Origin: WJKQ01 sp043810515
Lineage (GTDB): Bacteria; Patescibacteriota; Gracilibacteria; UBA1369; LOWO2-01-FULL-3
Direction of reading: 5' to 3'
Length of the DNA stretch: 13,311 bases
Assembly (NCBI GenBank): GCA_043810515.1
Contig: JBDRNZ010000044.1
Span: forward strand, 1 to 13,311
The position numbers and the translations under genes are program-made. Below, piece by piece: positions 6,788 through 13,311 of the stretch (positions within the stretch are counted from its first letter, which is position 1; each line of letters begins with the position of its first letter). Below the pieces are notes generated by a model. That model saw only the letters and a program-made list of their open reading frames with translations, was not told the DNA's origin and did no database searches.

Positions 6788-7846
6788 ATGGCTTCAAACA
6801 GCATAGGAACAAGATTCAAAGTAACTACATGGGGTGAATCGCACGGCCCGGCAATCGGGGTCGTTATTGATGGATGCCCACCAAACCTGAAACTCTCGGA
6901 AAAAGATATTCAGGCGGAAGTCGACAGAAGAAAACCTTCTAAACATTCCAAAATAAGCACAAAAAGATGCGAACAAGACTCTGTCCACATACTTTCAGGG
7001 ATTTTTGAAGGGAAAACACTTGGCACACCGATCTCGATAATGGTCGAGAACGTCGACATCCTATCAAAAGATTACTCAAACCTTAAAAACACATTCAGGC
7101 CCGGACACGCGGATTTTACATACAATCTGAAATACGGCCACAGAGATTATCGCGGAGGCGGACGCGCTTCCGGACGTGAAACTGTCGCACGGGTAATGGC
7201 AGGAGCAGTCGCCAAAAAAATTCTTAAGGAAAAATCAAAAACAGAAATTTTCGGCCATACAGTCCAGATCGGAAAAATTTCGGCCAAAACCTTCACAAAA
7301 TCCGAGATCGAAAAAAACGATTTTCGCTGTGCGGATAAAGGCATAGCAAAAGAAATGAATAAATTAATTGAACAGATTGCCGCGGAGCATGATTCAATCG
7401 GAGCAATAATTGAAATAATCATAAAAAATCCTCCGTCAGGCCTCGGCAATCCCGTTTTTGAAAAACTCGACGCACAGCTCGCAAAAGCAATGATGTCCAT
7501 CGGCGCTGTAAAAGGCGTAGAAATCGGAGCGGGTATGCGCGTAGCAGAAATGAAAGGCAGCGAAAACAACGACAAAATAGAGATAAAAAACGGCAAACCT
7601 CACTTTCTCTCAAACAATGCCGGCGGAATCCTCGGCGGCATCTCAACCGGCCAGGACATAATAATAAGACTCGCCATAAAACCTGTCCCAAGCATCGGAA
7701 AACAACAAAAAACCATAACATCTTTCGGAAAAAACACCCTCCTGAAAATCACCGGCCGCCACGACATCTGTCTCGCCCCGCGCATAATATCAGTAGCCGA
7801 AAGCATGGCCGCAATAGTCCTGGCAGACAGCCTTTTGCGAAAATAG
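6788..7846 (+). CDS. aroC: Chorismate synthase
   Basis: The 352-residue enzyme converts 5-enolpyruvylshikimate-3-phosphate to chorismate, the last shikimate-pathway step, using reduced FMN. Family signatures are all present: TTWGESHGPAIG (residues 13-24, catalytic His19), FEGKTLGTPI (73-82), RPGHAD (104-109, His107), YGHRDYRGGGRASGRET (116-132) and RHDICLAPR (324-332). The usual RRRPGxS segment reads RRKPSKHS (48-55), a small deviation near the active-site entrance. Length is normal (about 350-390). It starts 9 bp after the rpmE stop with no Shine-Dalgarno, so it is likely the last gene of the gyrA operon. Its presence implies the cell makes chorismate or takes it from an upstream intermediate; other shikimate genes are not in view. 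Confidence 0.97.
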   Translation: MASNSIGTRFKVTTWGESHGPAIGVVIDGCPPNLKLSEKDIQAEVDRRKPSKHSKISTKRCEQDSVHILSGIFEGKTLGTPISIMVENVDILSKDYSNLKNTFRPGHADFTYNLKYGHRDYRGGGRASGRETVARVMAGAVAKKILKEKSKTEIFGHTVQIGKISAKTFTKSEIEKNDFRCADKGIAKEMNKLIEQIAAEHDSIGAIIEIIIKNPPSGLGNPVFEKLDAQLAKAMMSIGAVKGVEIGAGMRVAEMKGSENNDKIEIKNGKPHFLSNNAGGILGGISTGQDIIIRLAIKPVPSIGKQQKTITSFGKNTLLKITGRHDICLAPRIISVAESMAAIVLADSLLRK

Positions 7847-7851
7847 AAAGG

Positions 7852-7880
7852 TTGACTAGTTTAAAGGCATATGGTATAAA
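7852..7880 (+). promoter_or_regulatory. Strong sigma70-type promoter for the 221-residue unknown gene
   Basis: TTGACT (7852-7857), a 17-bp spacer, then TATAAA (7875-7880) preceded by an extended -10 TGG. Transcription would start near 7887, giving an ~18-nt leader before ATG 7905. It lies directly after the aroC stop and marks the start of a new transcription unit. Confidence 0.8.
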
Positions 7881-7904
7881 ACGATACTCATTATTTTTAC
7901 AAAC

Positions 7905-8570
7905 ATGGCCAACGGAGAAGCAAAACCAGAAACGCCGTCATCACCGGAAGCCCCCTCTTCAGGAGGAGGAGCTGAACGCAGCATCTCAAAAGCGGGAAGC
8001 TGGGTAAAAGGTGCAGCCGCCAAAACAAGAGAAAAAGCATTAGCAGCCACCGGATATCTGAATACAAACGCTTCAGATCTACTCAGATTTGAGGACCCCG
8101 GAAACGCAAACGAAGTTTCCTTCATAAAAACACCATTTTACGCCGCAGGAGATGTTCTTGACGGTACCGCTTTGACAGCCGGACGAAGAGTATGGGAAAT
8201 GACAAGAGATACGGCAGCAAACGCACGTGCGATATACAGAACAATCACCAGACCATTCCTGCATCCGGCAAACACACTAAGACATCCGATAAAATACGCG
8301 GAAAATGGCGGACGCATATTAACAACACAGGCAAAAATCGCATCCGACATAGTAAATGCACTCCCCCGCTCAATTGACGAATTCGCAAACAGAACAATAA
8401 AAAGACCTCTTCAGCGAATCGGAGCGAAAATCCCGGTTATCGGAAGAATATTATCAGGGATAGGAAGTATTGCAGGAAAAGTGGCCGGAATCCCGAGAGC
8501 AGTCACACAGTGGGTTACAAGCCCGATAGAAAAACTGGACAACTGGATGTCTTCAAAGCAGAACGGCTAG
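7905..8570 (+). CDS. Hypothetical basic protein with Pro/Ser-rich N-terminus
   Basis: This 221-residue product is not recognised. Residues 1-25 are Pro/Ser/Gly-rich and look disordered. Residues 26-120 have alternating Ala/Lys/Arg-rich, probably amphipathic helices. Residues 172-197 (IGAKIPVIGRI then LSGIGSIAGKVAGI) form a glycine-spaced hydrophobic segment that could pack against a membrane or a partner helix, but it carries lysines and arginines and is not a clear transmembrane span. There are no cysteines and no signal peptide. The overall charge is basic. It has its own strong promoter and a leader without Shine-Dalgarno; the next gene starts 47 bp downstream. Codon use and base composition match the neighbours. 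It could be a DNA-, RNA- or membrane-associated structural protein; no function can be assigned. Confidence 0.75.
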   Translation: MANGEAKPETPSSPEAPSSGGGAERSISKAGSWVKGAAAKTREKALAATGYLNTNASDLLRFEDPGNANEVSFIKTPFYAAGDVLDGTALTAGRRVWEMTRDTAANARAIYRTITRPFLHPANTLRHPIKYAENGGRILTTQAKIASDIVNALPRSIDEFANRTIKRPLQRIGAKIPVIGRILSGIGSIAGKVAGIPRAVTQWVTSPIEKLDNWMSSKQNG

Positions 8571-8617
8571 ATTTAAACCGGTAAAATGCTATTCTTTAGT
8601 CAACTTTTGTTTTTGAC

Positions 8618-9802
8618 ATGTTTGAATTTAAAATAAAACACACGGATAAGAATTCCAAAGCCCGCACCGGCGTATTCAAAACACCGCACGGTGAAATTAA
8701 AACGCCTGTTTTTATGCCGGTCGGCACAAAAGCCACTGTAAAAACACTCTCGCCGGATGACCTAAAGCAGCTGAACGCGGAAATAATTCTCGCAAACACA
8801 TATCACCTTTTTTTGCGACCAGGCGAAAAAGTAATAAAATCGCTCGGCGGACTGCATAAATGGATGAACTGGGACAGGCCTATTCTTACGGATTCCGGCG
8901 GATTTCAGGTGTTTTCGCTCGCACAGAAAAAAGGATTCGCAAAAAACGCGAAATTTAAAACGACCGTAAAAATAGACGAAAACGGCGTACAGTTTAAGTC
9001 GCACCTTGACGGCGCGCTTCATTACCTCACACCGGAAAAAGCTATCAAAATCCAGCACGACCTCGGCGCGGACATCATCATGGCTTTTGACGAATGCGCG
9101 CCGGCCTCCAGTTCCAAAACATATTTCGCAGAGGCAATGCGCAGAACACACGACTGGGCGAAAAAATGCAAAAAAGAGTACGAAAAACTTGAAGCAAAAT
9201 CAGCCGGATCACACCATCCGCAAGCCCTTTTCCCAATAGTCCAGGGCGGCCTGCACGCTTCGCTCCGTATTCAGTCCGCGAAATTCACAGACGCACTCGA
9301 CCTCCCCGGAAACGCAATCGGCGGCCTTTCAGTCGGCGAGAGCAAAAGCCAGATGCTCGAAATGATTGAAACCGTAATCCCCCACCTTTCCGACAAAAAA
9401 CCAAGATACCTGATGGGCGTCGGCACACCGGAAGATCTGCTTGAATGCGTTGAGAGAGGAATCGATATGTTTGACTGCGTCCATCCGACAAGAATGGCAA
9501 GACACGGTACTTTCTGGACAGCCAAAGGAAGATTTTCAATCAAAAATATGATATTCAAAAAATCCGACAAATCTCTTCAGAAAAACTGTGACTGTTACAC
9601 CTGCAAAAACTTTTCCCAGAGCTACCTCCGCCACCTCATTTTTGAGAATGAAATCCTAGGCCTACGTTTAATGTCTATCCACAACCTTCACTTTTTGATA
9701 AACTTGATGCACGAAATCCGGAAACACATAGAGCACGACACGTTCGCAAAATTCAAAAAAGATTTCCTGAAAAATTTTCACACAAAAAATGCCGGAATAT
9801 AA
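8618..9802 (+). CDS. tgt: tRNA-guanine transglycosylase (queuine tRNA-ribosyltransferase)
   Basis: The 394-residue TIM-barrel enzyme exchanges guanine-34 of GUN-anticodon tRNAs for preQ1 on the route to queuosine. Visible signatures: TDSGGFQVFS (residues 91-100, Asp92 proton acceptor), FKSHLDG (126-132), FDECAP (157-162), IVQGG (207-211), GGLSVGE (235-241) and FDCVHPTR (285-292) with the nucleophile Asp286. The zinc site is complete: Cys324, Cys326 and Cys329 in CDCYTC, plus His355 in SIHN. Length is near the bacterial norm (~375). ATG 8618 has no Shine-Dalgarno and no convincing promoter was found in the 47 bp before it. It heads the tgt-small ORF-ruvA-aminopeptidase cluster. No preQ1 biosynthesis gene is in this window. 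Confidence 0.97.
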   Translation: MFEFKIKHTDKNSKARTGVFKTPHGEIKTPVFMPVGTKATVKTLSPDDLKQLNAEIILANTYHLFLRPGEKVIKSLGGLHKWMNWDRPILTDSGGFQVFSLAQKKGFAKNAKFKTTVKIDENGVQFKSHLDGALHYLTPEKAIKIQHDLGADIIMAFDECAPASSSKTYFAEAMRRTHDWAKKCKKEYEKLEAKSAGSHHPQALFPIVQGGLHASLRIQSAKFTDALDLPGNAIGGLSVGESKSQMLEMIETVIPHLSDKKPRYLMGVGTPEDLLECVERGIDMFDCVHPTRMARHGTFWTAKGRFSIKNMIFKKSDKSLQKNCDCYTCKNFSQSYLRHLIFENEILGLRLMSIHNLHFLINLMHEIRKHIEHDTFAKFKKDFLKNFHTKNAGI

Positions 9803-9962
9803 CCACCTCGAGAAAAAAGTAGAAAAAAAATATTCACAGAGAGACAAAAAGCGTAAACCAAAAATGAAAGTCTCAGGAAAAAGCGTATTTCATCTTCGCG
9901 AATTAATCCATAAAAAACATGATAGCGCATCTAAAGGGAAAAGTTCTCAAAAAAACAGATAA
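9789..9962 (+). CDS. Small basic protein (57 aa) overlapping tgt and ruvA
   Basis: An ATG at 9789 lies 14 bp inside the end of tgt, in another frame, and opens a 57-codon ORF ending in TAA at 9960-9962, 44 bp into ruvA. It spans the whole 116-bp gap that otherwise separates two tightly packed genes. The peptide is strongly basic, with MPEYNHLEKKVEKK, then RDKKRKPKMKVSGKSVFHLR and LIHKK. The pattern of a Lys/Arg run followed by KVSGKSV looks like a small nucleic-acid or ribosome-associated protein. The last ~15 residues share DNA with the RuvA N-terminus, so an internal start at Met26 or a functionally unimportant tail is possible. No Shine-Dalgarno is visible; coupling to tgt is likely. Family not recognised. 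Confidence 0.55.
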   Translation: MPEYNHLEKKVEKKYSQRDKKRKPKMKVSGKSVFHLRELIHKKHDSASKGKSSQKNR

Positions 9963-10485
9963 AGGCATCATCCTGAGCGCCGGAAACGTAGGATATTTTG
10001 TCCGCATCACAAAAGATCAGCTTGAAAAAACCGCAGAAAAGCAGGAAGCTGAATTTTTCATCCACACCAACGTAAAAGAGGATGCTCTGGACCTTTACGG
10101 ATTCGCCGAATATGACGATCTTGAATTTTTCAACCAACTCATATCCATAAACGGCATCGGCCCCAAAGTCGGAATGGAAATCCTAAATGTTCCCCGCGAA
10201 AAAACAGCCGCCGCAATCGCAAACGAGGACGAGGCATTCATCTGCAAAATTCCGGGAATCGGCAAAAAAACCGCAAAAAGAGTAATAATGGAACTCAAGG
10301 ACAAAATACAAATCATTCAGGACAGACCTTACAGATCCATCTCGCAGGAAACGCATGGCGAAGCCGTTGACGCGCTCATAAAACTCGGCTATCAGAGACA
10401 CGAAGTAAAAAGACTGTTGGGCTCAGTTCCGGAAGAAATTTCAGAAACCGAGGAAATTATCACATACATCCTCAAAAACTCATGA
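9919..10485 (+). CDS. ruvA: Holliday junction branch migration complex subunit RuvA
   Basis: The 188-residue protein has the three RuvA domains. An N-terminal OB-fold begins MIAHLKGKV and contains VGYFV (24-28). Domain II has two helix-hairpin-helix motifs, INGIGPKVG (77-85) and IPGIGKKTAKRV (111-122), that grip the junction backbone. The small C-terminal domain III is EAVDALIKLGYQ (148-159) through residue 188 and contacts the RuvB motor. RuvA tetramers bind four-way junctions and load RuvB helicase for branch migration. The start is fixed by the canonical MI...L.G motif. The first 44 bp overlap the small ORF upstream. The stop overlaps the next ATG (ATGA). RuvB and RuvC are not in the window. 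Confidence 0.96.
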   Translation: MIAHLKGKVLKKTDKGIILSAGNVGYFVRITKDQLEKTAEKQEAEFFIHTNVKEDALDLYGFAEYDDLEFFNQLISINGIGPKVGMEILNVPREKTAAAIANEDEAFICKIPGIGKKTAKRVIMELKDKIQIIQDRPYRSISQETHGEAVDALIKLGYQRHEVKRLLGSVPEEISETEEIITYILKNS

Positions 10486-11501
10486 AGCACCGCCCGCAGG
10501 CATTTCTCATAACGGACAAATCCAATATCAAATATTTGTCGAATTTTTCAGGTTCGCACGGATTCATGCTTCTGACAAAGTCCGCCCGCTATCTTTTCAC
10601 GGATTTTAGATACCTTCAGAGAGCAAGAAAGTCGGTCAAAAAAAACATACGCGTTTTAGATGTTAAAGAAGATTTTAAAAGCATTCTCGTCCGCCATCGC
10701 GTCAGATTTTTGGGAATTGAGGAATCAAACCTGACAATCGCAAAATTCAAAAAAATAAAAACTCTCGCAGGAAAAATTCGCTTCACAGACATTTCCGGAA
10801 AAAGCGAATCCCTGCGGGAAATTAAATCAAAAGAGGAAATAAAATTAATCACAAAAAGCCAGCGTATAAACGAAAAAGTCTTCCTTGCGATCAAAAAAAT
10901 TATTCAGACGGAAACGCACCTGACAGAACTAAAACTCGCCCATCGCGTCCGCCTTCTCGCGTATGAATTCGGAGCAGATGATGTATCTTTTGAACCGATA
11001 GTCGCGTTCGGCAATCACACATCAATTCCGCATCACGAACCCGACAACACGAAACTAAAAAAAGGCGACATAATAATGATAGACATGGGAATGAAATACA
11101 AAGGTTACTGTTCCGACATGACCCGCATGATATTCACAGCGCCCCCGACAAAAAAACAAAGAGAAATCTACAATCTCGTTCTGAAAGCCCAACTCTCAGC
11201 GATCAAAGGCATATCGTCCGGAATCACAGGCCGCAAAGCCGACAGTCTAGCCCGCAAAATCATAGAAAAAGCCGGATACGGTGAAAACTACGGCCACGCC
11301 GGCGGCCACGGAGTCGGCCTGGACATCCACGAATCCCCTTCCCTTTCGGAAAAATACACGAAACGCCTCAAAGTAAACTCAATAATCACGGTCGAACCAG
11401 GCATCTACTTCGAAGGCAAATTCGGCGTCCGCATAGAAGACATGATTCTGATCACAAAAACCGGAAACAAAAACCTAACAAGCCTCCCTAAAACCATTTA
11501 A
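10482..11501 (+). CDS. pepP: Xaa-Pro aminopeptidase / M24B metallopeptidase
   Basis: This is a 339-residue member of the pita-bread M24 family, which removes an N-terminal residue preceding proline or cleaves X-Pro dipeptides. A shortened creatinase-like N-terminal domain (1-~115, with FLITDKSNIKYLSNFSG) precedes the catalytic domain. The five metal ligands are present: Asp201 (MIDMG), Asp212 (CSDMTR), His276 (GGHGVGLDIHE), Glu305 (TVEPGIY) and Glu319 (GVRIEDM). Its compact size resembles Gram-positive Xaa-Pro dipeptidases (PepQ-like, about 350 residues) more than E. coli PepP (~440), so the choice between aminopeptidase and dipeptidase is open and the symbol is tentative. It overlaps the ruvA stop by 4 bp, and its 3' end overlaps a convergent gene by 27 bp. 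Cytoplasmic, with no signal peptide. Confidence 0.9.
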   Translation: MKHRPQAFLITDKSNIKYLSNFSGSHGFMLLTKSARYLFTDFRYLQRARKSVKKNIRVLDVKEDFKSILVRHRVRFLGIEESNLTIAKFKKIKTLAGKIRFTDISGKSESLREIKSKEEIKLITKSQRINEKVFLAIKKIIQTETHLTELKLAHRVRLLAYEFGADDVSFEPIVAFGNHTSIPHHEPDNTKLKKGDIIMIDMGMKYKGYCSDMTRMIFTAPPTKKQREIYNLVLKAQLSAIKGISSGITGRKADSLARKIIEKAGYGENYGHAGGHGVGLDIHESPSLSEKYTKRLKVNSIITVEPGIYFEGKFGVRIEDMILITKTGNKNLTSLPKTI

Positions 11502-11810
11502 AAAAGCTTTCAGCCAGGCCGCTCTACGGGTAAGATAAAAATCAATCAATCTGCCATCCGGACGAATACGAAGACTACACGGAAATTCAGATCTGCGAAC
11601 ATAATCCCCGGGAACATAAATATTGCAATAAAAATACTCACCTTCCTTATCGCGAAGAGAACCAACCCTCACGCATACATCCTCCCCATCATACTTGACC
11701 TCAACATCTCTATCCCTAGGAAGCTCAAACAAACGCTGAAAATTAATATGTTCCATTCCCTCCATCTGGGGAGAAGCATCCTCACTTCTTTGTGTCTCCA
11801 TGTACGTCAT
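11475..11810 (-). CDS. Hypothetical protein, 111 aa, convergent to the aminopeptidase gene
   Basis: A leftward ORF from ATG 11810 to TAG at 11475-11477. It fills a stretch with no rightward gene and is backed by a near-consensus promoter whose predicted start is only ~16 nt before the ATG. The protein is soluble and highly charged, with a Glu/Asp/Arg-rich beta-like centre (DVEVKYDGEDVCVRVGSLRD, residues 35-54; YFYCNIYVPGDYVRRSEF, 59-76) and a basic C-terminal helix (YLTRRAAWLKAFLNGF, 92-107). There are three cysteines. Alternative starts at Met4, Met16 or Met19 cannot be excluded; none has a well-spaced Shine-Dalgarno. The 27-bp convergent overlap means its transcript runs antisense to the 3' end of the aminopeptidase gene. 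Family and function not recognised. Confidence 0.65.
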   Translation of the reverse strand: MTYMETQRSEDASPQMEGMEHINFQRLFELPRDRDVEVKYDGEDVCVRVGSLRDKEGEYFYCNIYVPGDYVRRSEFPCSLRIRPDGRLIDFYLTRRAAWLKAFLNGFREAC

Positions 11811-11832
11811 GTATTAATTAAATCGGTCCGGA

Positions 11833-11861
11833 ATTATGGCTACGTTTTAACTTTTTGTCAA
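11833..11861 (-). promoter_or_regulatory. Near-consensus promoter for the leftward 111-aa gene
   Basis: Read leftward, a perfect TTGACA (11856-11861), a 17-bp spacer and CATAAT (11833-11838, 5/6). The predicted start is near 11826, about 16 nt before ATG 11810. It lies in the 113-bp divergent gap before glmS. In that gap I see no glmS-type ribozyme and no convincing rightward promoter. Confidence 0.8.
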
Positions 11862-11923
11862 CCTTTCCTCCTCCACATAACGCACGTTTTCGACTAAACT
11901 TAGCAGGTTCTAAATTTAAATAT

Positions 11924-13311
11924 ATGTGTGGAATATTTGCGTATCACGGGCCAAAACATAATGCGCCGGAAATAGTGATTGAGGGACTCAAACGCCTTGA
12001 ATACAGAGGCTACGATTCCTGGGGCGTTGCATACAAGAGCAAAGACGGAATCAAAATTCACAAAAGAGTCGGAAAGATCGGCCAAATCAAAGCAAAATCA
12101 TTCGCAAAAACAGATTCAAACCTTGCGATAGGCCACTCCAGATGGGCCACACACGGCGGCGTAAACCAAAAAAACGCCCATCCCCATTCCACGGAAAACA
12201 ATGAAATCGTGCTCGTCCACAACGGAATATTTGAAAACTATCTCGACATAAAAAAATTCCTCACACGTCGCGGCCACAAATTCACTTCCCAGACAGATAC
12301 TGAAGTAATCGCCCATCTGATTGAAGAACACGCCAAAACCCACTCGTTCACCGACAGCGTGGAACTGGCCGCAAAAGAAATCGAAGGCAGATACGCGATT
12401 GTCGTAATAAAAAAAGATGAAAACAAACTTATAGCAGCCAGAAAAGGTTCGCCACTGATAATCGGCGTGGGAAAAACAAAAGGCGAATATTTCATAGCCT
12501 CGGACATTCCCGCCTTTCTCCCCTACACAAACAAAGTTATTTACCTCGACGACAATCAGATTGCGATAGTCGACGGAAAAAACATAAAATTTTTTGACAC
12601 GGAAAAAGAGGAAAAAGTAAAAAAGAGAATTATAGAAATAGACTGGGACACGCAGAGTGCAGAAAAAGGCGCTTTCCCTCATTTTATGATAAAGGAGATC
12701 ATGGAACAGAAAGACACGCTTCAGAGAGCCATAAACCAGGATCCGAAAATTATAGAAAAAGTCGCGGACTCGATAAAGCGTGCCAAAGGAACTTATCTCG
12801 TCGGATGCGGAACAGCCGGAAAAGTCTGCATGGTCGGAGAATATCTGTTCGCAAAAATCTCTAAAAAACATATAAACTTCTCATTCGGATCCGAATTTCC
12901 AAATTATCAGGAATTCCTCACGGATAAAACACTTGTGATCGCAGTATCACAGTCCGGCGAAACCGCTGACACTCTTGAAGCCCTGGAAGTTGCAAAAGAA
13001 AAAGGAGTAAAAGTCATCTCGATTGTGAATGTTGAAAGCTCCACAATGGCAAGAATATCAGACATAGTTATCCCGATAAAAGCCGGCCCTGAAAAAGCGG
13101 TCGCATCAACCAAAGCCACGACATCACAGCTAGCAATTCTGACTCTGCTCGCATATGCCTGCGACGGCGGCGTCGCGGATGGAAAACAGCTTCTTATAAA
13201 CACTGCCAGCCAGATAAACGACATGTTAAATCCGAGATACGAGGAGCACATCATGAAAATCGCAAAACGCTTCAAAGACGTGGAATCCATGTACATAATC
13301 GGCCGCGGCGC
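11924..13311 (+). CDS. glmS: Glutamine--fructose-6-phosphate aminotransferase (isomerizing), partial at window end
   Basis: 462 codons run from ATG 11924 to the window edge with no stop; full GlmS is about 600 residues. It makes glucosamine-6-phosphate from fructose-6-phosphate and glutamine, the first step to UDP-GlcNAc for the cell wall. The glutaminase domain begins MCGIF, so Cys2 becomes the N-terminal nucleophile, with LEYRGYDS (25-32), GHSRWATHG (70-78), HNGIFENY (99-106) and TDTEVI (124-129). The first isomerase (SIS) domain has GCGTAG (294-299), SQSGETADT (342-350) and VASTKA (393-398). The second SIS domain starts at YIIGRG (457-462). The usual GTSYHAG motif reads GTAGKVC and RGYDSAG reads RGYDSWG, marking a divergent subfamily. 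No Shine-Dalgarno is present before the ATG. Confidence 0.95.
   Translation, partial: MCGIFAYHGPKHNAPEIVIEGLKRLEYRGYDSWGVAYKSKDGIKIHKRVGKIGQIKAKSFAKTDSNLAIGHSRWATHGGVNQKNAHPHSTENNEIVLVHNGIFENYLDIKKFLTRRGHKFTSQTDTEVIAHLIEEHAKTHSFTDSVELAAKEIEGRYAIVVIKKDENKLIAARKGSPLIIGVGKTKGEYFIASDIPAFLPYTNKVIYLDDNQIAIVDGKNIKFFDTEKEEKVKKRIIEIDWDTQSAEKGAFPHFMIKEIMEQKDTLQRAINQDPKIIEKVADSIKRAKGTYLVGCGTAGKVCMVGEYLFAKISKKHINFSFGSEFPNYQEFLTDKTLVIAVSQSGETADTLEALEVAKEKGVKVISIVNVESSTMARISDIVIPIKAGPEKAVASTKATTSQLAILTLLAYACDGGVADGKQLLINTASQINDMLNPRYEEHIMKIAKRFKDVESMYIIGRG

Noticed and set aside
8613..8641. TTGACA overlapping the tgt start as a promoter
   Set aside because: No -10 at proper spacing; transcription would start inside tgt. 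Coincidental T-rich leader sequence.
11811..11923. glmS ribozyme upstream of glmS
   Set aside because: The gap is only 113 bp and is partly taken up by the leftward promoter. No pseudoknotted ribozyme core pattern is seen.
12116..12871. Leftward 251-codon Phe/Tyr-rich frame opposite glmS
   Set aside because: It is the complement of AAA/GAA-rich codons of glmS, whose motifs are clear across the same interval.
1..13311. CRISPR array, tRNA or rRNA genes, insertion sequence, phage genes
   Set aside because: No regularly spaced repeats, cloverleaf or rRNA motifs, transposase or integrase signatures were found on either strand.
1..13311. Alternative genetic code (UGA as glycine)
   Set aside because: No in-frame TGA interrupts the housekeeping genes, and several end precisely at TGA within ATGA overlaps at family-appropriate lengths.

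Overview
The window looks like part of a small bacterial chromosome. The likely source is a Candidate Phyla Radiation (Patescibacteria) lineage, possibly Peregrinibacteria-like, but this is an inference and no marker in the window proves it. Clues are very tight packing with 4-bp ATGA overlaps, housekeeping genes with no recognisable Shine-Dalgarno sequence, PilX/PilV-like pilins of the kind common in that radiation, an L31 with a lysine-rich tail, and a GlmS with an unusual sugar-isomerase motif. TGA is a real stop (gyrA, ruvA and the surface-protein gene end with it), so the glycine-UGA code of Gracilibacteria/Absconditabacteria is excluded.

Region 1-2402 is envelope-related. It holds the 5' part of a leftward gene for a lipoprotein-like protein with a consensus promoter, then a leftward PilX-like prepilin gene. 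A PilV-like minor pilin gene is divergent from it across a shared promoter region. The 12 cysteines of the PilX-like protein all fall in a GC-rich island inside an otherwise AT-rich gene.

Region 2403-2610 is non-coding. It carries a small terminator-like hairpin nested in a 103-nt imperfect hairpin, then a short palindrome in front of gyrA.

Region 2611-7846 is one apparent operon: gyrA, a secreted calcium-repeat/PKD surface protein, rpmE (ribosomal protein L31) and aroC (chorismate synthase), joined by two 4-bp overlaps and a 9-bp gap. A strong promoter follows, driving an unrecognised 221-residue basic protein.

Region 8618-11501 is a second compact rightward cluster: tgt (tRNA guanine transglycosylase), an overlapping 57-codon basic small ORF, ruvA (Holliday junction branch migration) and an M24 Xaa-Pro aminopeptidase. 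A leftward 111-residue gene of unknown function with a near-consensus promoter converges on the aminopeptidase gene and overlaps its 3' end. The window ends inside glmS (glucosamine-6-phosphate synthase), which supplies amino sugar for the cell wall.

Few genes are beyond routine annotation. The best candidates for something undescribed are the tgt-ruvA small protein, the intergenic hairpin, the cysteine-island pilin and the two promoter-backed unknown genes.
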